Positions 20,007 to 28,660 of a stretch of 64,000 bases of DNA are shown here, in pieces; position 1 is the first letter of the stretch, and each line of letters begins with the position of its first letter. Below the pieces are notes generated by a model. It was not told the origin of the DNA. It saw only the letters and a list, made by a program, of their open reading frames with translations, and did no database searches. The translations under genes and the position numbers were made by a program. The stretch is from Thiobacillus sp. (GTDB lineage: Bacteria > Pseudomonadota > Gammaproteobacteria > Burkholderiales > Thiobacillaceae), in contig NZ_JAUYRI010000017.1 of the NCBI RefSeq assembly GCF_030696885.1, positions 62,001-126,000 on the forward strand, read 5' to 3'.

Positions 20007-20519
20007 TCAGGGGAAGGCCGGAATCGTCGGCTCGATGCCGGAGTTCATCGCTTCCGGATGCTGCGCGGCGATCAGCTTCTTGATCTCCTCCACCCGGCCC
20101 GCGGGCACATCCGCCATCATCAGCACATGGCCGGCCGCGATGGCCGATTCGAACGTCTTCAACCGTGAATTCGGAATCGAGCTGGCCACCATGCTGGCGA
20201 CCCAGGCGCCGAATGCGGCACCGATCAGCGCGGTGAGCAGGATGGTGACGAGTTGCAGGTCGACGCCAGCTGGCGGGAAAAACACCGCGACCAGTCCGGC
20301 GATGATGCCGAGTCCGCCGCCGACCGCGAGTCCGGTTTCGGCGCCGTGGATGAAGTCGGTTTTTTGCAGGATGGACGCTTCGTGTAATCCCTCGAGTGGC
20401 ATGCCGTCTTTGGCCATCACATGGATGTGGCTGTCTTCGATGCGGGCAAGCAGCAGTTCGTCGCGAATACGGCGGGCGCTATGCGTGTCCGGCACCATGA
20501 AATACAAACGTCTTCTCAT
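20007..20519 (-). CDS. DUF1269-type membrane protein
   Basis: A 170-residue protein beginning MRRRLYFMVPD. It has a small ferredoxin-like N-terminal part (residues 1-55, with ARRIRDELLLARIEDSHIHVMAKDG), a glycine-rich hydrophobic hairpin (about 65-110, GLAVGGGLGIIAGLVAVFF and LLTALIGAAFGAWVA) and a C-terminal part with AGHVLMMADVPAGRVEEIKKLI. This fits DUF1269 proteins, whose function is unknown. AGGAGA stands about 8 bases before ATG 20519; upstream ATGs lie in the rnpB promoter region and are rejected. Confidence 0.8.
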   Translation of the reverse strand: MRRRLYFMVPDTHSARRIRDELLLARIEDSHIHVMAKDGMPLEGLHEASILQKTDFIHGAETGLAVGGGLGIIAGLVAVFFPPAGVDLQLVTILLTALIGAAFGAWVASMVASSIPNSRLKTFESAIAAGHVLMMADVPAGRVEEIKKLIAAQHPEAMNSGIEPTIPAFP

Positions 20520-20597
20520 GATGAGTCTCCTGATTGGGGTCATACCGGCCCGGTTACTTGTAGTTAGCAGATCGCCCGCCCCAGTCAAGCCGGGGCG

Positions 20598-20603
20598 TAT
20601 AAT
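20598..20603 (+). promoter_or_regulatory. -10 box of rnpB
   Basis: A perfect TATAAT stands 8-14 bases before the predicted 5' end of RNase P RNA. No good -35 hexamer is visible at 16-18 bases spacing, so the promoter may depend on the strong -10. Confidence 0.6.
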
Positions 20604-20610
20604 CGGTAGC

Positions 20611-20905
20611 GGGAAAGCCGGTCAGACAACCGCTGCCGCGCAAGCGGGAGAGGAAAGTCCGGGCTCCACAGAGCAGGATGCCGGCTAACGGCCGGACGCC
20701 GCGAGGCGAGGAATAGGGCCACAGAGACGAGCGTATTTAGTTACGGTGAAACGCGGTAACCTCCATCCGGAGCAACACCAAATAGGCAGACGATGACGCG
20801 GCTCGCCGAGTCTGCGGGTAGGTGGCTGGAGTCGGTCAGCAATGGCCGGCCTAGAGGAATGGTTGTCCACGACAGAACCCGGCTTATCGACCGACTTTTC
20901 CACTT
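20611..20905 (+). ncRNA. rnpB: RNase P RNA component (M1 RNA, bacterial type A)
   Basis: The catalytic RNA that matures tRNA 5' ends. The 5' P1 strand AAAGCCGGTC (20614-20623) pairs with GACCGACTTT (20889-20898). Conserved blocks in order are GAGGAAAGTCCGGGCTCC, ACAGAGACGAGC, GGTGAAACGCGGTAACCTCC, GGAGCAACACCAAATAGG, the GGCCTAGAGGAATG segment and CCACGACAGAACCCGGCTTATCG. At roughly 290 nt it is shorter than E. coli M1, because P3 is small, the P13/P14 region is absent (as I recall for betaproteobacteria) and P12 looks reduced to a 4-bp stem (CGTA/TACG around 20731-20744). Confidence 0.97.
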
Positions 20906-20985
20906 TTCATGTAATTCAAATACTTAGCGTTTTTACCTAGAAAATTAGGCAGAATTTGCTGCTAAGCCACGGTTTTTCCAGAAAC

Positions 20986-20994
20986 TTATCCACA
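20986..20994 (+). promoter_or_regulatory. Consensus DnaA box
   Basis: TTATCCACA is an exact match to the consensus DnaA box. It lies in an AT-rich spacer between rnpB and the terminator before the dcw promoter. Only this one copy is seen here, so it may be a DnaA-responsive regulatory site or chance rather than an origin. Confidence 0.4.
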
Positions 20995-21005
20995 ACCCTG
21001 AACCA

Positions 21006-21037
21006 CCCCTAAGTCCTTGAGGCATAGGGGTTTTTTT
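21006..21037 (+). terminator. Rho-independent terminator before the dcw cluster
   Basis: CCCCTA at 21006-21011 pairs with TAGGGG at 21025-21030, with additional internal pairs, and is followed by seven T (21031-21037). It separates rnpB transcription from the dcw promoter that begins 13 bases later. Confidence 0.8.
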
Positions 21038-21049
21038 ACGTCTTCGTGC

Positions 21050-21078
21050 TTGACCCCCCCAAAACTATCCCCTATAGT
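21050..21078 (+). promoter_or_regulatory. Promoter of the dcw cluster (Pmra)
   Basis: A -35 TTGACC (21050-21055), a 17-base spacer and a -10 TATAGT (21073-21078) give a good sigma70 promoter with a start point near 21085. It is the only strong promoter seen upstream of mraZ and probably drives much of the cell-division and murein gene cluster. Confidence 0.78.
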
Positions 21079-21111
21079 GGGTCTCAGTGGTGAATGGTGG
21101 GAAGTTGTGGG
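21078..21111 (+). promoter_or_regulatory. MraZ operator, four 10-bp-spaced TGGG boxes
   Basis: TGGG (21078-21081), TGGT (21088-21091), TGGG (21098-21101) and TGGG (21108-21111) occur at exact 10-base intervals over and just after the -10 box. MraZ is known to bind direct TGGGN repeats with this spacing in front of its own gene, so this is the expected autoregulatory site. The second box is degenerate. Confidence 0.82.
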
Positions 21112-21168
21112 AGAATGCGCCCGCCAAACACGGCCGGATTCGGCCATATCAATATATTGGGGGAGCAC

Positions 21169-21615
21169 ATGTTTCGCGGGGTCGCAACAGTCAGTCTGGA
21201 TAGCAAGAACCGGCTCGTCGTGCCGGCGCGCTATCGCGACGCCCTGCTGGTGAACGGGGGCGGACGTGTCGTCATCACCGCCGACCCCAGCCAGTGTCTG
21301 CTGCTGTATCCCCTGCCCGAATGGGAGCCGATCGAAAAGAAGCTCAACGGGCTGTCCGATTTCAATCCCCGCACCCGCAGTCTCAAGCAATTGCTCGTCG
21401 GCTATGCGCACGATATGGACATGGACAGCGCAGGCCGCGTGCTGCTGCCGCCGATGCTGCGCAAGTTTGCCGAGCTCGATAAAAGCGTGGTGATGGTGGG
21501 CCAGGGCGGCAAGGTGGAGTTGTGGAACGAGACACGCTGGGAAGAAAAGGTGGCACAGGCGCTTAGCTTCAGCGATGACGCGCTGCCGCCCGAACTGGAG
21601 GGCTTTACGTTGTGA
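21169..21615 (+). CDS. mraZ: Transcriptional regulator MraZ
   Basis: A 148-residue DNA-binding protein made of two SpoVT/AbrB-like halves, each with the D-x-K-x-R signature: [18 protein letters not shown] near residues 9-26 and [17 protein letters not shown] near 85-101. It forms ring oligomers and represses the dcw promoter. ATG at 21169 follows GGGGGAG; a longer frame from 21094 would begin inside the operator and is rejected. Four TGGG-type boxes upstream support autoregulation. Confidence 0.95.
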   Translation: MFRGVATVSLDSKNRLVVPARYRDALLVNGGGRVVITADPSQCLLLYPLPEWEPIEKKLNGLSDFNPRTRSLKQLLVGYAHDMDMDSAGRVLLPPMLRKFAELDKSVVMVGQGGKVELWNETRWEEKVAQALSFSDDALPPELEGFTL

Positions 21616-22559
21616 TGACGCCCGCCCATGTGCCGGTGCTGGCACAGGAGGCGGTAGCGGCGCTGGCGATCAGACCCGATGGCGTGTATGTCGACGCCAC
21701 CTTCGGGCGTGGCGGGCACAGCCGGCTGATCCTGGCGCAGCTGGGGCCGGCAGGTCGGTTGATCGCACTGGATCGCGATCCCGATGCCATCCGCGCTGGC
21801 GCGGCATTGCAGGACGGTCGGCTCATGCTGGTGAAGCGCGCGTTTTCAGCGCTGGGCGCGGTGCTCGATGAACGGGGCGTGGCGCAGGTTGACGGAATTT
21901 TGCTGGACATCGGGGTGTCGTCGCCGCAGATCGATGACGCCGCGCGTGGATTCAGCTTTCGCGCCGATGCACCGCTCGACATGCGGATGGACCCGGAAAG
22001 CGGGCTGTCGGCGGCGGACTGGCTGGCAACGGCGGCAGAAGGGGAAATATGTGAAGTCATCCGCACCTACGGGGAAGAGCGGTTTGCTAAATCGATTGCG
22101 CGCGCGATTGTTGCGGCACGGCAGGAAGACGCGATCCGCAGCACTGGGCAACTGGCGAAGCTCATCGCGGCAACGGTCAAGCGACATGAACCGGGGCAGC
22201 ACCCGGCGACCCGCAGCTTCCAGGCTATACGGATTTACATCAACCGCGAACTGGAAGAACTGAGTGCCGTACTGCCGCAATGCGTGGACAGATTGCAGCC
22301 GGGTGGGCGGCTTGCGGTGATCAGCTTTCATTCGCTGGAAGACCGCATCGTCAAGCGCTTCATGCGTGACGAGGCGATGGGCGAGCAGCCGCCGCGGCGC
22401 CTGCCGATCCCGGCCGCGATGCTGAAGCCGGGTCGGCTGAAGCTGGTGGGCCGCGCGCAGCATGCGAACGACGCCGAAGTGGCGGTCAACCCGCGTGCGC
22501 GCAGCGCCGTGCTGCGAGTGGCAGAACGCGTGAGTGCTGCGGAAGCGGGGGCGAGATGA
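21612..22559 (+). CDS. rsmH: 16S rRNA (cytosine1402-N4)-methyltransferase
   Basis: A 315-residue SAM methyltransferase acting on C1402, the same base that RsmI modifies. Motifs are [53 protein letters not shown], the LDMRMD block and [18 protein letters not shown]. The start may be GTG 21612 or ATG 21615; both overlap the mraZ stop. The stop TGA at 22557-22559 overlaps an ATG that opens a 37-codon ORF filling the gap to ftsL. Confidence 0.95.
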   Translation: MMTPAHVPVLAQEAVAALAIRPDGVYVDATFGRGGHSRLILAQLGPAGRLIALDRDPDAIRAGAALQDGRLMLVKRAFSALGAVLDERGVAQVDGILLDIGVSSPQIDDAARGFSFRADAPLDMRMDPESGLSAADWLATAAEGEICEVIRTYGEERFAKSIARAIVAARQEDAIRSTGQLAKLIAATVKRHEPGQHPATRSFQAIRIYINRELEELSAVLPQCVDRLQPGGRLAVISFHSLEDRIVKRFMRDEAMGEQPPRRLPIPAAMLKPGRLKLVGRAQHANDAEVAVNPRARSAVLRVAERVSAAEAGAR

Positions 22560-22669
22560 GCCACCCGGCGAGGGGCTCGCGCAGTGGGATCGACAGCAAG
22601 ACTAATGGCGCCAGCGGCCGATATGCGGTCGCTGGCATCGAGTCGGCCGCCGATGAGGCCGCGGTATGA
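22556..22669 (+). CDS. Putative 37-residue microprotein between rsmH and ftsL
   Basis: ATG at 22556 overlaps the rsmH stop as ATGA, and the TGA at 22667-22669 overlaps the ftsL ATG in the same way, so the ORF bridges the gap exactly. The product is hydrophilic, starting [14 protein letters not shown] and ending in an acidic/Ala-rich stretch (ESAADEAAV). About three quarters of its codons end in G or C, like its neighbours. The first seven bases (ATGAGCC) are repeated at the ftsL start. It could be a coupled microprotein, a relic of a local duplication or insertion, or chance. I know of no such dcw gene. Confidence 0.35.
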   Translation: MSHPARGSRSGIDSKTNGASGRYAVAGIESAADEAAV

Positions 22670-22672
22670 GCC
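22556..22672 (+). repeat. Direct repeat ATGAGCC flanking the rsmH-ftsL spacer
   Basis: ATGAGCC occurs at 22556-22562 and again at 22666-22672, and the next bases (ACC versus GCC) also nearly match. The 110-base segment between copies looks like an insertion with a 7-base target duplication, or a duplicated ftsL start. Confidence 0.45.
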
Positions 22673-22953
22673 GCCTCAACGTCGTGCTGGCGCTGATGCT
22701 GGTGGTGTGCGCGCTTGCGGTGATCCAGTCACAGCATCGTGCACGTACGTATTTTGTTGAACTGGAACGCCTGAAAAAAGAGGCGCGAGTATTGGACGAG
22801 CAGTGGGGTCAGTTGCAGCTGGAACAAGGTACCTGGGCCAATCCGGCGCGGGTCGACACGCTTGCGCGCACCCGACTGGGCCTGGTGGCGCCGCCGCCGG
22901 AACGCATCCACCTCGAGACTGGCGAGACCGCTAAGCCGGTGAGTGCGCCATGA
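22666..22953 (+). CDS. ftsL: Cell division protein FtsL
   Basis: A 95-residue bitopic membrane protein: transmembrane helix at about 5-21 (NVVLALMLVVCALAVIQ), then a periplasmic coiled coil (YFVELERLKKEARVLDEQWGQLQLEQGTW) and a short tail with TLARTRLGLVAPPPERI. FtsL forms the FtsQLB complex that activates septal murein synthesis. There is almost no cytoplasmic N-terminal region, as in other betaproteobacterial FtsL. The stop overlaps ftsI (ATGA). Confidence 0.92.
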   Translation: MSRLNVVLALMLVVCALAVIQSQHRARTYFVELERLKKEARVLDEQWGQLQLEQGTWANPARVDTLARTRLGLVAPPPERIHLETGETAKPVSAP

Positions 22954-24680
22954 ACTATCACTCGCGCAAACTGCTCAAGCTCAACCTTGCGCCCTGGCGC
23001 ATGGCGGCCGTGGGCAGCCTGCTGCTGCTCGGCCTGGGGGTGGTGGCGGCACGCGCCTTCTATCTGCAGGGCCTCAACACCGCTTATTTGCAGGGCAAGG
23101 GCGATGCGGTGTCCAACCGTAATCTGACCCTGCCTGCGCACCGCGGACAGATCGCCGATCGCAACGGCCAGCTGCTGGCGATCAGCACCCCGGTCGAATC
23201 GCTGTGGGCGCGTCCGGACGAACTCAAGCTGAGCGCCGAACAGCATGTCCAGCTGGCCCGGGTGCTCGGGGTCAAGCCGCAGGACCTGGCGAAAACGCTG
23301 GCGCGCAAGACGCGCGGCGAATTCAGCGTGCGGCGCCCGGTCACGCCGGAGCAGGCGGCGCGGATCACCGCGATGGGCGCGCCCGGCCTGCACCTGCGGC
23401 GCGAATTCCGCCGCTACTACCCGGCGGGTGAAGTGGCCGCGCACGTGGTGGGCTTCACCAATGTCGACGACCTGGGCCAGGAAGGCGTCGAGCGCGCCTA
23501 TCAGGACTGGCTCGCTGGCCGTGAAGGCAAGCGCCAGATTTTGCGCGACCGGCGCGGCAACACCATCCGTGACCTCGCGCCGATCAAGACCGCGCAGATG
23601 GGCGGCAATCTGACGCTCGCGCTCGACCTCAAGATCCAGTATCTGGCACACCGCGAGCTGGCGGCGGCCATCGTCAAGAACAAGGCGCGCGGCGGCAGCG
23701 TGGTGGTGCTCGACGCCAAGACCGGCGAGATCCTTGCGCTGGCCAACCAGCCGATCTTCAATCCCAACAACCGTCGCAACTACAAACCGGGGCCGATGCG
23801 CAACCGCGCGGTGATCGATACCTTCGAGCCGGGCTCCACCATCAAGCCCTTTGTCGCGGCCGCGGTGCTGGAGCGCGGTCTGTACAAAACCGGCAGCGTG
23901 ATCGATACGCCGGAAACCTGGCGCGTCGGCGCCAAGCTGGTGCGCGACCTGCATCCGCATCCGCAGATGACGGTCAGCGAGATCATCCAGAAATCGAGCA
24001 ACGTCGGCGCGGTGAAGCTGGCCATGTCGCTGACCCCGCAACAATACTGGGACGTGCTGCACCGTTCCGGCTTCGGCGAACTGCCGGGCTCGGGCTTTCC
24101 CGGCGAGACGGCCGGCCGCCTGCGCAATGCGGACACCTGGAAGCCGGTCGAGCACGCCACCATGGCCTATGGCTACGGCCTGTCGGTCAGCCTGTTGCAG
24201 TTGACCCGCGCTTACATGGCGTTTGCCAACGACGGTGAAGTGATGCCGCTGTCCTTCCTCAAGCGCGAGCCGCAGGAAATCATGGGCGAGCGCGTGTTTT
24301 CGCCCGGTGTGGCGCGCGAGGTGCGTGCGATGATGGAAACGGTGACGCAGGAAGGCGGCACCGGCATGCGCACCCGGGTGCCGGGTTACCGCGTGGCCGG
24401 CAAGACCGGCACCGCGCACAAGCTGGTCGACGGCCGCTATGCGCCCGACCGCTACCTGTCGTCCTTTGTCGGCATGGCGCCGGCATCCAATCCCCGCCTG
24501 ATCATCGGTGTGGTGATCGACGAGCCGTCCGGCGGTGTGTATTACGGCGGCAGCGTCGCGGGGCCGGTGTTCGCCCAGGTGATGGCGGCCAGCCTGCGCC
24601 AGTTGGCGCTGCCGCCCGACGCACCGGAAAGCGCGACGCATATCACGCAGCATCCGCTGCGCACGGCGGGGGGCGCGTGA
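22950..24680 (+). CDS. ftsI: Peptidoglycan D,D-transpeptidase FtsI (PBP3)
   Basis: A class B penicillin-binding protein of 576 residues that cross-links septal murein. A cytoplasmic Arg/Lys start and one transmembrane helix (about 17-38) are followed by the dimerisation domain with RGQIADRNGQLLA and the transpeptidase domain with S296-T-I-K (SxxK), S349-S-N351 and K485-T-G. It works with FtsW, encoded further down. The start overlaps ftsL, and the stop overlaps murE (TGATG). Confidence 0.96.
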   Translation: MNYHSRKLLKLNLAPWRMAAVGSLLLLGLGVVAARAFYLQGLNTAYLQGKGDAVSNRNLTLPAHRGQIADRNGQLLAISTPVESLWARPDELKLSAEQHVQLARVLGVKPQDLAKTLARKTRGEFSVRRPVTPEQAARITAMGAPGLHLRREFRRYYPAGEVAAHVVGFTNVDDLGQEGVERAYQDWLAGREGKRQILRDRRGNTIRDLAPIKTAQMGGNLTLALDLKIQYLAHRELAAAIVKNKARGGSVVVLDAKTGEILALANQPIFNPNNRRNYKPGPMRNRAVIDTFEPGSTIKPFVAAAVLERGLYKTGSVIDTPETWRVGAKLVRDLHPHPQMTVSEIIQKSSNVGAVKLAMSLTPQQYWDVLHRSGFGELPGSGFPGETAGRLRNADTWKPVEHATMAYGYGLSVSLLQLTRAYMAFANDGEVMPLSFLKREPQEIMGERVFSPGVAREVRAMMETVTQEGGTGMRTRVPGYRVAGKTGTAHKLVDGRYAPDRYLSSFVGMAPASNPRLIIGVVIDEPSGGVYYGGSVAGPVFAQVMAASLRQLALPPDAPESATHITQHPLRTAGGA

Positions 24681-26191
24681 TGGCGAGCCCACAGGCCCAG
24701 TCCGATTTCGGCGCGGCCGGCATCCGCGAGTCGGTGCCGCATATCCTGGAACGCCTCGGCATCGCGGTGACCGAGCTCGTCGGCGACAGCCGCAAGGCCG
24801 CCCCCGGCAACGTGTTTATTGCTTACCCCGGCGAGGCGCGCGATGGTCGCGATTTCATCCCGCAGGCGGTGGCGCAGCGCGTCGACGGGGTGCTGTGGGA
24901 AGCCGATCACTACCAGTGGGATCCCGCGCTCGGCGTACCCAATGTCGGCGTCGCCGGCCTGCGGGCGCGCATGGGCGAAATCGCCGCACATGTCTACGGC
25001 GAGCCGTCGCGTGCGCTCCATATGATCGGCATCACCGGTACCAACGGCAAGACTTCGGTGGCGCACTGGATTGCCCAGGCCTTGTCGCAGCTGGGTCAGA
25101 AAACCGCCCTCGTCGGCACCGTCGGCAACGGCTTTCCCCCAGTCGGAGGCAAATCCGGCACGCTCACGCCCGCGCTCAATACCACGCCGGACGCGATCGA
25201 ACTGCAGCAGCGCCTGGCGCATTACCGGCAGCAGGGTGCAAGCGCGTGCGCGATGGAAGTCTCCTCACACGGACTCGCGCAAGGGCGTGTCAACGGCACG
25301 GTATTCAAGGTTGCGGTGCTGACCAACCTGTCGCGCGACCACCTCGATTACCACGGCGACATGGATCGCTACGCCGCCGCCAAGGCGCGGCTGTTCAACT
25401 GGCCGGGGCTGGAGTGGGCAGTGTTGAACGTCGACGATGCCTTCGGCCAGCAGCTGGAAGGCGAGACCCGGCCGACGCGCGTGGCAGGCTACGGTTTCCG
25501 GCGCGGCGCCGTGATCGGCGAGAAACTGCAGCTGTCGCAGGCCGGCCTGCACCTCGCGGTGCGCACCGACTGGGGCAATGCCGAACTCGACGCGCCGCTG
25601 CTGGGGCGCTTCAACGCCGCCAACCTGCTGGCCGTGCTCACCACGCTGCTGGTATCCGGCGTGAAACTGGACGATGCCTGCCGGGCGCTGGCGCACATCA
25701 CGCCGCCGCCGGGGCGCATGCAGACACTGGGCGGCAACGCGCATCCGCTGGTGGTGGTGGACTATGCGCACACCCCGGATGCACTGGAAAAAGTGCTCGC
25801 CACGCTGCGCGAAATCGTCAGCGGCGGACGCCTGATCTGCGTCTTCGGTTGCGGCGGCAACCGTGACAAGGGCAAGCGCCCGCTGATGGGCAAGGCCGTG
25901 GCGCACGGCGCGGACGAAGTCTGGGTGACCAGCGACAACCCCCGCAGCGAAGACCCGCGCCACATCATCGACGACATCCTGGCCGGCATGCCGGGCGCCA
26001 AACCCAATGGCCCGGTGCATGCCGAGCCGGACCGCGCGCGCGCCATTTTTGAAGCCATTGGCGGCGCGCACCAGGGCGACGTCGTGCTGATCGCCGGCAA
26101 GGGTCACGAGGACTATCAGGAAATTGCCGGCGAGCGGCTGCCGTTCTCGGATGTGGCCGTGGCAGAAAAGGCGCTGGCCGCATGGACATGA
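24680..26191 (+). CDS. murE: UDP-MurNAc-L-Ala-D-Glu:meso-DAP ligase
   Basis: A 503-residue cytoplasmic Mur ligase adding the third amino acid of the stem peptide. The ATP loop GITGTNGKTS is near residue 120, with HGLAQGRVNG and FNAANLLAVL following. DNPRSEDP near residue 420 is the motif that selects meso-diaminopimelate over lysine, matching Gram-negative murein. ATG at 24680 overlaps the ftsI stop; GTG at 24677 is possible. Confidence 0.96.
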   Translation: MASPQAQSDFGAAGIRESVPHILERLGIAVTELVGDSRKAAPGNVFIAYPGEARDGRDFIPQAVAQRVDGVLWEADHYQWDPALGVPNVGVAGLRARMGEIAAHVYGEPSRALHMIGITGTNGKTSVAHWIAQALSQLGQKTALVGTVGNGFPPVGGKSGTLTPALNTTPDAIELQQRLAHYRQQGASACAMEVSSHGLAQGRVNGTVFKVAVLTNLSRDHLDYHGDMDRYAAAKARLFNWPGLEWAVLNVDDAFGQQLEGETRPTRVAGYGFRRGAVIGEKLQLSQAGLHLAVRTDWGNAELDAPLLGRFNAANLLAVLTTLLVSGVKLDDACRALAHITPPPGRMQTLGGNAHPLVVVDYAHTPDALEKVLATLREIVSGGRLICVFGCGGNRDKGKRPLMGKAVAHGADEVWVTSDNPRSEDPRHIIDDILAGMPGAKPNGPVHAEPDRARAIFEAIGGAHQGDVVLIAGKGHEDYQEIAGERLPFSDVAVAEKALAAWT

Positions 26192-27573
26192 ACCTCAGAC
26201 TCTCCGAAGCCGCCGCCCTGCTCGGCGTTCCCTGCACCGGACCCGATGCCGACGTGCTGCGCGTTTCCACCGACAGCCGCAGCATCCGGGCAGGCGATCT
26301 GTTCATCGCGCTGCGCGGCGAAAAATTTGACGGCGGTGCCTTCGCCGCGCAGGCCTTGCAGCAGGGCGCGGTCGGCGTGGTGCTGGATGCGGCGCAGGCA
26401 CCCGAGATCACGACCGCCCTGCGCGTCGACGACACCCGGCTCGCGCTCGGCCGGCTGGCTGCCGCGTGGCGCCGCCGTTTCGCGATTCCGGTCGTCGCCA
26501 TCACCGGCAGCAACGGCAAGACCACGGTGAAGGAAATGCTGACGGCCATCCTGCGGGTGGAAACCGGCGGCGAGGCCGCCGTGATGCAGACCGAAGGCAA
26601 CCTCAACAACGACATCGGCCTGCCGCAGATGCTGCTGCGCCTGCGCAGCACGCATCAGTACGCCGTGCTGGAAATGGGCATGAACCATGCCGGCGAAATC
26701 GATTACCTGACGCGGCTGGCGCGGCCGGATGTGGCGCTGGTCAATAACGCGCTGACCGCGCACATCGGCTATCTCGGCTCGATCGAAAACATTGCACGCG
26801 CCAAGGGCGAGATCTTCAGCGGCCTGTCGGATGCGGGCATCGCGGTGTTCAACGCCGATGACGACCATGCCCGGCTGTGGCGCGAAACGAATGCGCACCG
26901 CAGCATCATTGATTTCAGCCTGAGGCACCCGTCGGTGGTACGCGGACATTATCGACCCAGCCTCTTCGGCTCGGTGCTGACCTTGATGCTGCCCAACGCC
27001 GAATGCGAGGTGGACCTGCAGGTGCCGGGTGAGCACAACGTGATGAACGCACTGGCCGCTGCTGCAGCCGCATTCGCGCTCGATGTCAGCTATCACAGCA
27101 TCGTTGCCGGCCTGTCCGGCTTCGGCGGCGTCAAGGGACGTCTGCAAAGAAAGCCGGCGCTGCACGGGAGCACTTTCATCGACGACACTTACAACGCCAA
27201 TCCCGATTCGGTGAAGGCCGCGCTGGCCGTGCTGGCACAGCAACCCGGCAGGAAAGTGCTGGTGCTGGGCGACATGGGCGAGCTGGGCACCGATGCCGTC
27301 GCCATGCACGCACAGATCGGTCTCGCCGCGCGCGGCGCGGGCATCGACCGGCTGTTGGCGCTGGGGGATCTGAGCCGCGAAACCGTCGCGGCCTTCGGTG
27401 CCGGGGCGATGCATTTCGAGCGCATCCAGGAACTGCTGGCCGAGCTCGAAAACGAACTCACGGTCGACACCACCGTGCTGGTGAAAGGGTCGCGTTTCAT
27501 GCAGATGGAACGCGTGGTGCAAAGCTTCATCGAAAACCCGGCCGCGCTGCGGTCCGACAACGGGGAACACTGA
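26182..27573 (+). CDS. murF: UDP-MurNAc-tripeptide:D-Ala-D-Ala ligase
   Basis: A 463-residue Mur ligase that adds D-Ala-D-Ala to complete the pentapeptide. N-terminal [16 protein letters not shown] binds the UMP part; the ATP loop [14 protein letters not shown] is near residue 111; [13 protein letters not shown] and [15 protein letters not shown] are typical MurF blocks. It overlaps murE by 10 bases; ATG 26188 is an alternative start two codons later. Confidence 0.96.
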   Translation: MDMNLRLSEAAALLGVPCTGPDADVLRVSTDSRSIRAGDLFIALRGEKFDGGAFAAQALQQGAVGVVLDAAQAPEITTALRVDDTRLALGRLAAAWRRRFAIPVVAITGSNGKTTVKEMLTAILRVETGGEAAVMQTEGNLNNDIGLPQMLLRLRSTHQYAVLEMGMNHAGEIDYLTRLARPDVALVNNALTAHIGYLGSIENIARAKGEIFSGLSDAGIAVFNADDDHARLWRETNAHRSIIDFSLRHPSVVRGHYRPSLFGSVLTLMLPNAECEVDLQVPGEHNVMNALAAAAAAFALDVSYHSIVAGLSGFGGVKGRLQRKPALHGSTFIDDTYNANPDSVKAALAVLAQQPGRKVLVLGDMGELGTDAVAMHAQIGLAARGAGIDRLLALGDLSRETVAAFGAGAMHFERIQELLAELENELTVDTTVLVKGSRFMQMERVVQSFIENPAALRSDNGEH

Positions 27574-27574
27574 C

Positions 27575-28660
27575 ATGCTCCTGTGGCTGTTCGAAACGCT
27601 GGGCCAGGACATCCGGGCATTCAACGTCTTCAGTTATCTGACGCTGCGCGCCGTGCTGGCGACGCTGACCGCACTGACGATTTCCTTCATCGTCGGCCCT
27701 GCGGTGATCCGCAAGCTCACCGCGCTGAAGATCGGTCAGTCGGTCCGCAGCGACGGACCGCAAACCCACCTGGTCAAGGCCGGCACGCCGACCATGGGCG
27801 GTGCGCTGATCCTGGTGTCGGTCACGGTCACCACGCTGCTGTGGGCGGATCTGTCAAACGCGTATGTCTGGGTGGCGCTGCTCACCCTGGTCGGCTTCGG
27901 CCTGATCGGCTGGGTCGACGACTGGCGCAAGGTGGTCGAGAAGAACTCGCGCGGCCTGCCTTCGCGCTGGAAGTATTTCTGGCAGTCGGTGATCGGCCTC
28001 GCGGTCGCGGTCTACCTGTGGAACACCGCCACGCTGCCACAGCATACCGAGCTCATCATTCCCTTCTTCAAGAACGCCACACTGGCACTGTCCGCTGCGG
28101 CCTTCATCGCGCTCACCTATTTCGTCATCGTCGGCTCCAGCAACGCGGTCAACCTGACCGACGGCCTCGATGGCCTGGCGATCCTGCCGACGGTGATGGT
28201 GGCCTCGGCGCTGGCAATCTTCGCCTACGTGGCCGGCAATGCGGTGTTTTCCACCTACCTCGGCGTGCCCTTCGTTCCGGGCGCCGGCGAACTGGCGATC
28301 TTCTGCGCTGCGATGGCGGGCGCCGGCCTCGCCTTCCTCTGGTTCAACGCCTACCCGGCCGAAGTCTTCATGGGCGACGTCGGCGCGCTGGCGTTGGGCG
28401 CCGCGCTGGGTGTGGTCGCCGTCATCGTTCGGCAGGAAATCGTTCTCTTCATCATGTGCGGCGTGTTCGTGGTCGAGACGCTGTCGGTGATGGTGCAGGT
28501 CGCCTCGTTTAAGCTCACCGGCAAGCGCGTGTTTCGCATGGCGCCGATTCACCACCACTACGAACTCAAGGGCTGGAAAGAAAATCAGGTCGTGGTGCGT
28601 TTCTGGATCATCAGCATGATGCTGGTGCTGATCGGCCTGGCGAGTCTGAAACTGAGATGA
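27575..28660 (+). CDS. mraY: Phospho-N-acetylmuramoyl-pentapeptide transferase
   Basis: A 361-residue polytopic enzyme (about ten helices) that transfers phospho-MurNAc-pentapeptide to undecaprenyl phosphate, making lipid I. Landmarks are the [15 protein letters not shown] loop, the DD pair in [21 protein letters not shown] with the catalytic Asp, [11 protein letters not shown] and the terminal [11 protein letters not shown]. One base separates it from the murF stop; it overlaps murD (ATGA). Confidence 0.97.
   Translation: MLLWLFETLGQDIRAFNVFSYLTLRAVLATLTALTISFIVGPAVIRKLTALKIGQSVRSDGPQTHLVKAGTPTMGGALILVSVTVTTLLWADLSNAYVWVALLTLVGFGLIGWVDDWRKVVEKNSRGLPSRWKYFWQSVIGLAVAVYLWNTATLPQHTELIIPFFKNATLALSAAAFIALTYFVIVGSSNAVNLTDGLDGLAILPTVMVASALAIFAYVAGNAVFSTYLGVPFVPGAGELAIFCAAMAGAGLAFLWFNAYPAEVFMGDVGALALGAALGVVAVIVRQEIVLFIMCGVFVVETLSVMVQVASFKLTGKRVFRMAPIHHHYELKGWKENQVVVRFWIISMMLVLIGLASLKLR

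Noticed and set aside
20986-20994. Replication origin near rnpB
   Set aside because: There is only one DnaA box in view, with no dnaA/dnaN genes or box cluster.
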